Source of the DNA: an uncultured Clostridia bacterium
GTDB lineage: Bacteria; Bacillota; Clostridia; TANB77; UBA1234
DNA: 64,000 nt
NCBI GenBank assembly: GCA_934132775.1
Contig: CAKPAA010000008.1
Coordinates: 12,221 to 76,220 of the forward strand
Reading direction: 5' to 3'
Part shown: positions 19,292-27,654 of the stretch, in pieces
Layout of the letters: every line of letters starts with the position of its first letter
Position numbering within the stretch: position 1 is the stretch's first letter
Position numbers and translations under genes: made by a program
Notes under the pieces: generated by a model
What the model saw: only the letters and a program-made list of their open reading frames with translations
Databases searched by the model: none
Told to the model about the DNA's origin: nothing

Positions 19292-19636
19292 ATGTCTAAA
19301 AAAGAGTTAACAGTGGAAGAAGAAAAAAGTCTATGCGACGATTATCGTAGTATGACACTATTTCACCTATCACGCAAGTACAAAATATCAGAGAAAAAGG
19401 CACGTGATATCTTGCAGGCAAACGGCGAAAGAATTCGTAGTTCAAGCGAAAGAATTCATCACCGGATAGGTAAAACATTTTCAGATGAAGAAGAGCAAGC
19501 CATATGCAGAGAATATCAAAAAAATTCTATCTTAGAAATTTCTAAGAAATATCACGTATCATTAGAAAAAATTAAAGATGTTCTCAAAAAGCATAATGTG
19601 CAAATCCGTAAACGCGGAACAAAATTGAAAATTTGA
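19292..19636 (+). CDS. Tandem helix-turn-helix repeat protein, two repeats
   Basis: 114 residues with two copies of the same repeat (LTVEEEKSLCDDYRSMTL... and FSDEEEQAICREYQKNSIL..., each followed by an HTH). It starts ten bases after the preceding gene with a GAGGTGATGG site, so the two are one operon and arose by duplication. An in-frame CGG at 19463 is read through normally. Strongly basic between repeats. No enzymatic domain. Confidence 0.72.
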   Translation: MSKKELTVEEEKSLCDDYRSMTLFHLSRKYKISEKKARDILQANGERIRSSSERIHHRIGKTFSDEEEQAICREYQKNSILEISKKYHVSLEKIKDVLKKHNVQIRKRGTKLKI

Positions 19637-19666
19637 AAAAATGAAAATTTATTTATTGCATATGAG

Positions 19667-19735
19667 ATAGTTTTTGCTATAAAAACTATTCTAATAAAAG
19701 GAATGTTTTAAGAAAATTCAAAAAACATTCCTTTT
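19667..19735 (+). terminator. Two terminator hairpins between the HTH genes and ung
   Basis: ATAGTTTTT/AAAAACTAT at 19667-19689, then AAAAGGAATGTTT/AAACATTCCTTTT at 19696-19735 with a T run on the plus strand. The second can serve both converging units. Confidence 0.8.
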
Positions 19736-19759
19736 TGTTTCGATATCTATAAGATTAGA

Positions 19760-20434
19760 CTATATATTTTCAATTTGCCAATCAATAGGCGTCTCACCAT
19801 TTTTAACAAGAATTTCATTAGCCTTCGAAAAATGCTTACAACCAAAAAAGCCTCTGTATGCAGACAGTGGACTTGGGTGCACAGTCTTCAAGATATAGTG
19901 ATTCGGATTTGTTATCAATGCCTCTTTTTGTTTTGCGCAAGAACCCCACATCAAAAAAACAACAGGCTTTTCCCTCTTATTAAGCTCCATTATAATATTA
20001 TCAGTAAAAGTCTCCCAACCACAATTTTTATGAGAGTTAGCGAGATGCGCCCTAACAGTCAAAACATTGTTCAAAAGCAAAACACCTTGTTTCGCCCATT
20101 TAACCAAATAACCGTTATTAGGAATATAACAACCTAAATCATCACTAAGTTCTTTATAAATATTCACAAGTGACGGTGGAATCTCAATTCCAGGCTTAAC
20201 AGAAAAAGAAAGTCCGTGAGCCTGTCCCTCCTCGTGATACGGATCCTGACCAATTATCACAACCTTAATATCATTATAATCCGCATATTTCAAGCTATTA
20301 AAAATATCATTCATATCAGGATAAACCCTATAATGGGAATACTCATACTTCAAAAACTCGCGAATCTTCTTATAATAATCCTTTTCAAATTCATCTTTCA
20401 ACTTCTCGTCCCATCCATTATTTAACTTAACCAT
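19760..20434 (-). CDS. ung: Uracil-DNA glycosylase, family 1
   Basis: 224 residues. Water-activating motif [18 protein letters not shown] near residue 65, the uracil-recognition NNVLTVRAH region, and the DNA-intercalating [11 protein letters not shown] loop near 190 are all present. It removes uracil from DNA to start base-excision repair. Complete, alone in its transcript. Confidence 0.97.
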   Translation of the reverse strand: MVKLNNGWDEKLKDEFEKDYYKKIREFLKYEYSHYRVYPDMNDIFNSLKYADYNDIKVVIIGQDPYHEEGQAHGLSFSVKPGIEIPPSLVNIYKELSDDLGCYIPNNGYLVKWAKQGVLLLNNVLTVRAHLANSHKNCGWETFTDNIIMELNKREKPVVFLMWGSCAKQKEALITNPNHYILKTVHPSPLSAYRGFFGCKHFSKANEILVKNGETPIDWQIENI

Positions 20435-20567
20435 TTCTACACCTCACAGACATTATATAATATCAGCATTTTGGTGTAAAGCACATATTGACTTATTAAC
20501 AAATAAAATGTATAATCAAAAAGTAAACCAAATTTGTAAACCAAATAAAGAAAGGATGATTATCCAA

Positions 20568-21494
20568 ATGATTCGTTCTGCGAAATTGGCAATCGGTTGT
20601 TTAATTTTCTTCGTCTTGTTCATTCTTGTCCTTTTTGCAACAGGCAACAGTGAACAAAATACCATCACCTATGCCGACACAATAAGTGCGACAATTGAAA
20701 AGGTGCCTAATAGTGATGATACCATTTCGGAAGACTCTGAAAACGCAAAAACAGAAACAAATAGTATCAGACTTGGACACACAGAAGTAGCACCGCCTGC
20801 ATTTGTAGCAATAACCACTGATGCCTTAAATATGCGAACTGCACCTGATTACGAAGCAACACCCAAAAAAGTACTTCGTAGTGACACGCTGGTGATTGTA
20901 CACGACACAAGTCACGCACCGTGGTGGTTAGTAGAACAGAATGGAACTAAGGGTTACTGTCATTCAGATTATCTGAAAGCGTACGAATTCAGTGACATAG
21001 ATGAATATCCACTTGCCACATACACAACCACTTATTCGACAAAGAGATCACAATCAGGACGTGTATTCAATATCAGCAAAGCTGCCCTCCTACTCGATGG
21101 CACAGAGGTCAAACCAGGAGCAATCTTTTCAATATTGGATGTAATCGGTCCAATAAATCAAAGAGCTGGATATGAAGAAGCAATCGAGTATAGAACCACA
21201 AATGGAGAAGCATATGCAGCAATCGGCTACGGCGGAGGAGTTTGCCAAGTATCAAGCACATTATATAATGCTTGGCTACTCACAGAAGAAAAAGTCAACT
21301 TAAAAATAGTTGAAAGACACACACACGCACTGCCAGTAAGCTATGTGCCTGACGGAAAAGATGCAACAATTTCATACGAGTCAAAAAAAGACTTCAAATT
21401 CAAAAATCTTTCCGAACATACACTAAAAATAAGATGTTATGTCTCAGAAAAAGGTGCGCTGTCAATTTACATCGCAGTAAAGGAGATGGAATGA
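20568..21494 (+). CDS. VanW family protein with SH3-like domain
   Basis: Start set at ATG 20568 because AAAGAAAGGA lies upstream; in-frame ATGs at 20556 and 20508 exist but are badly spaced or lack a site. About 308 residues: N-terminal membrane anchor (IGCLIFFVLFILVLF), a bacterial SH3-like domain (ALNMRTAPDYEATPKKVL, about residues 75-130), then the VanW core with GGGVCQVSSTLYNAWL near 225. VanW proteins accompany some vancomycin-resistance clusters but are widespread in Clostridia; no van genes are nearby. Probably a cell-envelope protein. Confidence 0.85.
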   Translation: MIRSAKLAIGCLIFFVLFILVLFATGNSEQNTITYADTISATIEKVPNSDDTISEDSENAKTETNSIRLGHTEVAPPAFVAITTDALNMRTAPDYEATPKKVLRSDTLVIVHDTSHAPWWLVEQNGTKGYCHSDYLKAYEFSDIDEYPLATYTTTYSTKRSQSGRVFNISKAALLLDGTEVKPGAIFSILDVIGPINQRAGYEEAIEYRTTNGEAYAAIGYGGGVCQVSSTLYNAWLLTEEKVNLKIVERHTHALPVSYVPDGKDATISYESKKDFKFKNLSEHTLKIRCYVSEKGALSIYIAVKEME

Positions 21495-21570
21495 AAAATA
21501 CTTTCAATAGTTTGATGGTGGTATATCTAAAGAAATATATTTATGAATAATTTCCTTTAAATAAGTATTA

Positions 21571-21619
21571 ACTCTCTTCTTATTAAGCAATTTGGCTTAG
21601 TGAGATGAGAGTTTTTTAT
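21571..21619 (+). terminator. Terminator of the VanW gene
   Basis: AACTCTC ... GAGAGTT stem with an extended inner TTAAG/CTTAG pairing, followed by TTTTTTATT on the plus strand. Confidence 0.75.
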
Positions 21620-21742
21620 TAAAATATATTTTTAGTGATACCTGAAACATTACTATGTTAACACAGTTAAAAATATAATATTTGTTTTCTAGTAATTTTA
21701 AACATTTTAATATCTTCAACATCTATAAATGTTACCCTACAG

Positions 21743-22153
21743 TTATATTATTATTCCATTCATGTGGTCAATTTCATGTTGTATTATTTCTTCAACAAAA
21801 CCCGTATATTTTCCATGTTGCTTACTAAAATTTATATCAAAATAATCAACTTCTATTTCACTGTATCTTTTACATTTTCTTTCTCCGATTAAAGAAAGAC
21901 AACCTTCTTCAGTCTGGTACTCCCCTCTCTTTTTTGTTATAACTGGATTTATCATTATGAAATCATAAAAACCACCTGATACGCAAATTATTGCTTTGTT
22001 ATATCCAATCATATTTGCAGCTAATCCCACACATCTATCTTTATTTGCCTTCAACGTATCTAACAAATCATTTACTACATATTTATCCTCTTCTGTTGCC
22101 TTCTCTGCCTTTTGAGATAAAAACATTACATCTTTAACTATTTCTTTTATCAT
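21743..22153 (-). CDS. def: Peptide deformylase
   Basis: Start set at ATG 22153 (MIKEIVKDVMFLS) with AAGGAG upstream; the frame is open to 22189. 136 residues. Three deformylase motifs are visible: GLAANMIG (motif 1, with Asn-Met in place of the more usual Pro/Val-Gln), EEGCLSL (metal Cys) and QHEIDHMNGI (two metal His and catalytic Glu). It removes formyl from N-terminal fMet. The motif 1 change suggests a second, divergent deformylase. Confidence 0.88.
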   Translation of the reverse strand: MIKEIVKDVMFLSQKAEKATEEDKYVVNDLLDTLKANKDRCVGLAANMIGYNKAIICVSGGFYDFIMINPVITKKRGEYQTEEGCLSLIGERKCKRYSEIEVDYFDINFSKQHGKYTGFVEEIIQHEIDHMNGIII

Positions 22154-22247
22154 ATCAATCTCCTTAATTGCCACAATAACTGTATGCACAAGTTTATTTA
22201 AAAATCACCACTTTTGGGCAAGAATTACTATATTTTTCGATAATTGC

Positions 22248-22281
22248 AGTTACTTACTAGCCCATTCACTAGTAAGTAACT
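22248..22281. other. Perfect 13-bp inverted repeat
   Basis: AGTTACTTACTAG and its exact complement CTAGTAAGTAACT with an eight-base loop. A T-rich run follows on the plus strand. It may be a terminator or the end of a decayed mobile element in this gene-poor stretch. Confidence 0.5.
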
Positions 22282-22400
22282 CACAATATTTTTTATGATT
22301 ATAACATTTACCTTAATCTATTTAAATACTTTACTAAAAGAATAAACAAAACAAATTAATAATAGTTGTAAACATGGAAGAAATAAATATTCAAGCAATT

Positions 22401-22619
22401 CTAATCTTTTTTATTATATTTTTCCACTAATTCAATCAAAGTTTTTGCATTTTCATTTGTGTTTTCACTGTTCCACTCAAAAGAATTTTTTCATGCTAAT
22501 TCTTTAAATTCACTTCTAAATACTAGTGGCAATTCGAATTAAATTCATTCAATAAAGTAAAAAACATATTTATTTTAAAAACTCTGAGTATGATTTAATA
22601 ATTCATTTTCAGAATATTT
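22401..22619 (-). pseudogene. Decayed coding remnant with four internal stops
   Basis: One minus-strand frame reads protein-like sequence throughout but is broken by TAA, TGA, TAA and TGA codons. Fragments include KYSENELLNHTQSF, FELPLVFRSEFKELA and NSFEWNSENTNENAKTLIEL, ending EKYNKKD and a stop. The preserved frame and composition suggest the 3' end of an inactivated gene. Family not recognised. Confidence 0.45.
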
Positions 22620-22648
22620 ATAATATCACACTTTATCTATTAATAAAA

Positions 22649-22815
22649 TTACTTGAATTTTCCAGCTAAAGCATCTATTGATTTTTTTGTTTTTCGTATG
22701 CTATACTATGCTTACAATTTGAATATCATAAACGATTATTTATATGTGTACTATTACGTTTTGTAATGCTATTTGGAGCGATTTTAAGGCAATCTTTTTT
22801 TACATTACGTATATA
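22649..22815 (-). pseudogene. Decayed coding remnant
   Basis: Protein-like fragments in two minus-strand frames: KKDCLKIAPNSITKRNSTHI and YSNCKHSIAYEK in one, and a C-terminus-like SIRKTKKSIDALAGKFK with a stop at 22649 in another. It reads as one gene end disrupted by indels and stops. Together with the neighbouring remnant it fills most of the 690-base gap. Confidence 0.35.
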
Positions 22816-22843
22816 ATTTATATAAATTAAGGAGGAGATAAAA

Positions 22844-23350
22844 ATGAAAATAAATTTATCAAGTTTAATGTGTCTAATAGATGAAAAGGAAAAACAATAT
22901 ACATCCTTATTTATTGCATTAAAGAATCACGTCTTTAATACTTCAATTCAAGAATTAAACGGCACTACTAATATAATTGAGGATAACAAAAATGATTTTC
23001 AAGAAGAACTAAGCGACGTACAAAAATTATCTAAAGAAATAACTCAATTAAAAAGTATACTATATGAAAAAAATAACAGTTTCAAACTCACTGACGGTAG
23101 AACAATTCAAGCAGCCATAGTTGAAAATAGTAACTTAAGAAAATTGAAAGACAATTTGCAACTTTTGTTAAATTATCGTAACATCAAGCAAAGAGTCACC
23201 GAGGTAAACAATTCATATTTTCAGATTCAAGAAATAAATTACAACCCAGAAGAAATCAAATCTCAAATTCAAAAACTTGACGAAAGAATTCGTAGCACTG
23301 ACTTTGAAATTTCAAAATTAAACAGTATTGAATTTGACATCAACATATAA
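22844..23350 (+). CDS. DIP1984 family protein
   Basis: 168 residues, largely alpha-helical and probably coiled-coil, with the family layout: helix, Q-L-K-S-I-L-Y-E-K-N segment, DGRTIQAAIVENSNLRKLKDN near residue 85, and the C-terminal QIQKLDERIRSTDFEISKLN. Function of the family is unknown. GGAGGAG precedes the ATG. It stands alone. Confidence 0.7.
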   Translation: MKINLSSLMCLIDEKEKQYTSLFIALKNHVFNTSIQELNGTTNIIEDNKNDFQEELSDVQKLSKEITQLKSILYEKNNSFKLTDGRTIQAAIVENSNLRKLKDNLQLLLNYRNIKQRVTEVNNSYFQIQEINYNPEEIKSQIQKLDERIRSTDFEISKLNSIEFDINI

Positions 23351-23528
23351 ACTAATTGGGTCTTGTTAAGTTATTTTACAAGTTAAATTAAATACAAAGT
23401 TTTAAGCCCACTTGCCTTTTAAAATAACTATATTTAGCTTTGTAATTTATTTTTACAGTTTTTACTTTATTTTATGTTACAATTTTAAAAATCAAAAATT
23501 GCTTTATATTTTATTTGTTACAATTTAT

Positions 23529-23557
23529 TTGCAAACATTTATGTGTAAATTTTAAAT
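23529..23557 (+). promoter_or_regulatory. Predicted promoter of the structured RNA
   Basis: TTGCAA at 23529-23534 and TTAAAT at 23552-23557, 17-base spacer, placing a start near 23564, just before the outer stem of the RNA. Confidence 0.5.
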
Positions 23558-23563
23558 AGTTAC

Positions 23564-23737
23564 TTAAAAGGCACTAAAGAGGAAGAAAACCGGCAGGTAA
23601 ATATCCACATATTCTGATATTTATCTAAACAAGAGATTAGAATGTGAATCTTTATGGCAATGATACTAACGTCATACCGGTTTTACTAGTGTTATCTTGT
23701 ATCTGAAACCAAAAGATAACATGACTCTTTAGTATCA
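23564..23737 (+). ncRNA. Candidate multibranched structured RNA
   Basis: No ORF, but nested long-range pairings. Outer stem ACTAAAGAG (23573-23581) with CTCTTTAGT (23725-23733). Second stem AAAACCGG (23586-23593) with CCGGTTTT (23677-23684). Inside it three hairpins: GGTAAATAT/ATATTTATC, AGATT/AATCT and a TGA/TCA-closed loop. A separate 8-bp hairpin is GTTATCTT (23691-23698) with AAGATAAC (23713-23720). A promoter precedes and TTTTTC follows. I cannot assign a family; it is not recognisably RNase P, tmRNA, SRP or 6S RNA. Confidence 0.6.
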
Positions 23738-23874
23738 CTTTTTCGCCTCAAATTTATTAAATTTGGAGTTATAGGAGTCGTATAATTCAAATCTTTCATC
23801 TTCTTGCATTATCAAAGTAGCCTATGGTTGTCTAATTGTTAAAACTTTCATAATATGTTTCTCCTAATACAAAA

Positions 23875-24537
23875 TTATCTTTTACATTTCATAGCCATAT
23901 AAAAAATTAATTCTTCTAATCTTTTGGCATTTGAGAATGTATCAATATTATTAAACATTTCTCTAAATTTTTCAAATTCACTTCTTATAACATTAAGAAT
24001 AATTGAAATAATTAATATTAAACTGGTACCAAATATTATTTTACTTGTAAAATCTCCCCCTGCTAAAATCTCCTTAATAAACTCTGGAATCAATGAATAT
24101 AGAATACCACTAATTACAGTCCAATCAACATATTTTATCCATTTTCTTTCTTTATCCTTAATTCCTTGTAATATCAAAGTTAATTTATCAAAAGTATTTA
24201 TTTTTCTCTTCTTGCAGTATGAAGTAATCCAATCTTTTTGATACTTATCAATCGCATTATTCACTTTTTTTATCTGCTGTATACTAAATCCTTCCTTCAA
24301 ATTATAATCAAGACCCAATCTTCTAGATACTCTATACATAAAAATGATTTCCGTCAGCATAAAAATTAGAACTAAAAATATTGCTCCAAAACCAGCAACT
24401 AAATAAACATTGTGTCCACAGTAATATAAATAGAAATAAGCAACAATAAATAAAATTATAGCTCCTTTCCAAATTCCACTAGCAAATTTACTAGTAATAG
24501 CACATTTTTCATTATATTTTTCAATTATTTCTTCCAT
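23875..24537 (-). CDS. Membrane protein of unknown function
   Basis: 220 residues with four predicted membrane segments: a pair near residues 25-75 (GAIILFIVAYFYLYY; VAGFGAIFLVLIFML) and a pair near 140-185 (WTVISGILYSLIPEF; IIFGTSLILIISIIL). A basic helical cytoplasmic region lies between. No family recognised. It starts the accessory region and is followed downstream by the structured RNA. Confidence 0.65.
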   Translation of the reverse strand: MEEIIEKYNEKCAITSKFASGIWKGAIILFIVAYFYLYYCGHNVYLVAGFGAIFLVLIFMLTEIIFMYRVSRRLGLDYNLKEGFSIQQIKKVNNAIDKYQKDWITSYCKKRKINTFDKLTLILQGIKDKERKWIKYVDWTVISGILYSLIPEFIKEILAGGDFTSKIIFGTSLILIISIILNVIRSEFEKFREMFNNIDTFSNAKRLEELIFYMAMKCKR

Positions 24538-24694
24538 TTTGCAAGTACATACACTCCAATTATCAGATTGCTATATAAAATAACTGGAATACTTCTCCTT
24601 TCCATAATAAATTATAAAAATACAAATAAAATTGTAAAAAAACGTATAAAGTGTTTATTTGTTTACAGCAAGTTTGCAACATAAAAGTTCACTC

Positions 24695-24845
24695 TTAAGT
24701 TACATCTGTTAGTGCCTTCGTTATCGAATTAAAAATAGTTGTCTTAGCTTTGTTAGGACTATATTATTTTTTATTTATGCTAAATTCTGCCAGGCTTGTC
24801 AAAATATAATAGATAAAATCAGTCAACACTAGAACAAGTTTGTTG
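24695..24845 (-). pseudogene. Decayed coding remnant downstream of kwaA
   Basis: A single minus-strand frame carries protein-like sequence with internal stops: LTDFIYYILTSLAEFSINKK, stop, then YSPNKAKTTIFNSITKAL and a final stop at 24695. Probably the end of a gene inactivated by point changes. Family unknown. The rest of the 308-base gap shows nothing. Confidence 0.35.
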
Positions 24846-25418
24846 CTAAAATTTTATAACATCTCCAAATTCATATTCTCTTGTTGTATCATAAATTTTT
24901 ATTTGAGTGTTATCATATATGTTTCCTCTTATTAAAACATTTTTTCTTAATAGATTTCCATCTTTTTCTATTGTTATGTTATATACTTTATAATTCCACA
25001 GTAAAAGTATAGGATTTATATATATATCACCATACCTAATTGATATAATTCCTAATAAAAAAATTATTAATATTAATGTAACCATATTGCTTATAGAATT
25101 CAGATCAAACTCTATAAATGTAAGAATGTATATTGAAATATAGTTTAAAATTGAATCACTTGAAAAATTATTAACTTTCAATATTTTATATGAATTATTG
25201 TGATATTTGTTAATCCCATTTATTTGAATAGTTACATATACAACAGAAACAATTGTTAAAATCAATAATATAGTAATAAAGAAATCATCCACACTATTAA
25301 AATATTTTATATTGTCAAGATTCCACTTTCTGTTTTCAAATTTTAATAATACGTTCTTTACTATCAAAATTAAATACAGTGGCACATATGAAGACAAATA
25401 TAACATTATCTTATTCAT
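24846..25418 (-). CDS. kwaA: Kiwa-like membrane protein KwaA
   Basis: 190 residues with four predicted membrane segments (residues 5-25, 47-67, about 92-108 and 112-130) and a C-terminal soluble tail of about 55 residues, the size and topology of KwaA. Its ATG overlaps the kwaB stop (25415-25418). KwaA is the membrane component of the Kiwa anti-phage system. The call rests mainly on the KwaB partner. Very AT-rich. Confidence 0.6.
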   Translation of the reverse strand: MNKIMLYLSSYVPLYLILIVKNVLLKFENRKWNLDNIKYFNSVDDFFITILLILTIVSVVYVTIQINGINKYHNNSYKILKVNNFSSDSILNYISIYILTFIEFDLNSISNMVTLILIIFLLGIISIRYGDIYINPILLLWNYKVYNITIEKDGNLLRKNVLIRGNIYDNTQIKIYDTTREYEFGDVIKF

Positions 25419-26345
25419 TTTTCATCTCCTTCATAATTCATAGATCTTGCTACGCCTTTTTTATCTGTTAATTCGCTTGTTACATATAGATCCAATAATA
25501 AGTTCAAAATTTCTTTTGTATATTCTTCTTCATATACTATTTTATTATCTTCATCTAATTTAACTTTTAATTTATGATTTATTATTATCTGCGGTATTTT
25601 TTCTCTATTCGCTTTTATATTCTTAAGTCCTTTTTCCATTATAACTTTTGATATTCTTTTTACAAAATGTCCGATTATTTTTACATTTTTCAATAAATGT
25701 TTTTGGATCATCTATAAACTCACATTCACAAATTTCGCTACTATTGTCATCAATTAATCTACAATACATCTCTCTAAATTTGAATAAAGAATTAAAATGA
25801 TTTCTATCAAATATATAAAACTTTCCATTGTATTCAAAACAAGAAACCAAACCATCTAAATACAATATATCCTCCTTAACTCTTTTCATTTTTTCTCCTA
25901 ATAACTTAAATTTCATGGACTTTCTTAATGTATTTTGTGGCTTTATGAATTTTTTAAATATTGTTATTTTTATATTACTATTTGGTTTTTCTATTTTAAA
26001 ATAAATAAAATTAATTTTATCAAAATTTGTCCCTTTATTTATATTTTCTTCTTTATTTATATTTTCAAGTAATCTTTCATACTCCTTTACAGTACTAGTA
26101 TCTACAACATCTATACTATCGTCAAAAGAAATTTCCAGATCATATTTTTCAATATTTCTATTTTCTAAATAGTATTCAATTGTATTTAGCAAAACATTCT
26201 TTAACTCTTGTATCTCATCACCTTCAAATATTGTTTTATATAATTTATAATTGTCCGCTCTTCCGAATAGTAATTCCTCATTAGTATTTGTTCCTTTCAA
26301 TTCTTTAATTAATCGTTTTAACTTTGATATTTCCTCTTGTTCCAC
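25415..26345 (-). CDS. kwaB: Kiwa-like KwaB (DUF4868), +1 frame break at a CGG codon
   Basis: KwaB is the DUF4868 partner of KwaA in the Kiwa anti-phage system. The upstream frame (from 26345) shows the DUF4868-type core DGLVSCFEYNGKFYIFDRN, then F-K-F-R-E-M-Y. It reaches FIEKCKNN-CGG and would then end in junk at 25623. Skipping the C of CGG (codon 25671-25673) gives GHFVKRISKVIMEKGLKNI and an acidic C-terminus ending at 25415. The joined protein is about 301 residues, near the normal KwaB length. It is frameshift-decoded, recently inactivated, or carries a base error. Gene order is kwaB then kwaA. Confidence 0.68.
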
Positions 26346-26490
26346 CTAAAATCCCCCAATTTCTCAAATAATTATTCTAATAGCCATATAATATTTTGTA
26401 ATGCTTAATTTTTTTATTTTATCAATCTATACTTATAAACCCTGTATTATTTTATCAAGGAAAATTTTCAATTCTTAGCAAAATATTCTA

Positions 26491-27324
26491 TTATTTTCTA
26501 TTCTTTTTATCTCTTAAATATCCAACTCCTAATGCACTTAGCAACACAAACCCTGCCAATGCATCCGAATTTTTAGAAGTATCCTTTGAAGCTGAGTTAG
26601 ATTCTATATCATCATTTTGTGAGTTTGGATTAACAGCAACATCCTGATTATTCTGTTCAACTTTATTTTCCTCGTATTTTACATCGCCAGACACATCAAT
26701 ATTTTCTTTTTTATCTTCATTTACTAATATGCCAATTGAATCCATCTTTTCATTTGAAGTACTTACTGTCACATATGCTTGACCTGTACCTATTGCCGTT
26801 ATTTTCCCGTTTTCACTAACTTTAATCACATCTTCATTACTTGACTTCCATACTACTTTCTTGTTGGTAGTATTATCTGGTAAAATATTAACCGCTAATT
26901 GTTTGACTTCTCCAACTTTAAGATTTTTTATTTTTTCAACTATCTCTATACTTTCAGCTTTTATTATGTTTGGAATATCCTTAGTTGTCTTATCAACTGA
27001 ATTCTTAGAATCCTTACTTGTAGAAGATGCTGAATGATTCGAATTTTCGCTATTTGAAGAAGTTTTATTGTTATTATTCTTTTGGGCAGTATTTGACGAA
27101 GCTGTGGAACTAGCTGAATATGGGCAAACGCCATTACTATGCAGATGTGCCGGATGCCCTCCGCAATGATAATGATAACTTCCAAGTCCACTTTTGTTTT
27201 TATTATCTCTATGTCCTCCACTAGAGTCTGTTCTTCCAGAGTGGGCCAAAGTAAACATATTAATAGAAACTATGCTCAAAACTATCAATATTACAGAAAA
27301 TATTTTAACTTTTTTCTTATTCAT
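26491..27324 (-). CDS. YHYH-motif surface protein with Big2 (Ig-like) domain
   Basis: 277 residues. Signal peptide/anchor (MNKKKVKIFSVILIVLSIVS), then the zinc-ligand-like LAHSGRTDSSGGHRDNKN and GLGSYHYHCGGHPAHLH motif (about residues 27-65). A Ser/Asn-rich linker follows, then a bacterial Ig-like group 2 domain (about 125-205, VVWKSSNEDVIKVSENGKI), a low-complexity stretch containing SGD, and a C-terminal membrane segment with basic tail. No LPXTG motif is seen. Probably wall- or membrane-displayed. Single gene. Confidence 0.8.
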   Translation of the reverse strand: MNKKKVKIFSVILIVLSIVSINMFTLAHSGRTDSSGGHRDNKNKSGLGSYHYHCGGHPAHLHSNGVCPYSASSTASSNTAQKNNNNKTSSNSENSNHSASSTSKDSKNSVDKTTKDIPNIIKAESIEIVEKIKNLKVGEVKQLAVNILPDNTTNKKVVWKSSNEDVIKVSENGKITAIGTGQAYVTVSTSNEKMDSIGILVNEDKKENIDVSGDVKYEENKVEQNNQDVAVNPNSQNDDIESNSASKDTSKNSDALAGFVLLSALGVGYLRDKKNRK

Positions 27325-27554
27325 ATATAATTCCCCTAATAATTATCATATAGCATTATTTTCAACAAACACAATTTATAAGCACTCATCATTATATATA
27401 ACCTAAATAACGTATAAAAAGGGACAAGTTTCGACAATATTTTCATAATTATCAAATAGCGATACACGATCTTTTACTTTCTTAACTGAGCACAAAATTA
27501 TAATTTAAGTTTAAACTTTTTAATATCAAAATAATAATTATATTTTTACAAAGC

Positions 27555-27611
27555 AAAAAACTTTCTTCTAGCAATACAAATAACATCATGTATCACTAAA
27601 AGAAAGTTTTT
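27555..27611 (-). terminator. Terminator of the DUF4268-DUF5677-like unit
   Basis: AAAAACTTTCTT/AAGAAAGTTTTTT stem with a long loop, just beyond the stop at 27655. The rest of the 330-base gap up to 27324 shows no gene. Confidence 0.7.
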
Positions 27612-27654
27612 ATTTTTATCAAATCTATAATTTTCTACCATTAGCCTTATTTAA

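Noticed and set aside
20508..20567. Upstream start for the VanW gene
   Set aside because: No ribosome binding site lies before ATG 20508, and AAAGAAAGGA fits ATG 20568 best.
23564..23737. RNase P, tmRNA, SRP or 6S RNA
   Set aside because: None of the conserved cores of these RNAs can be found in either strand.
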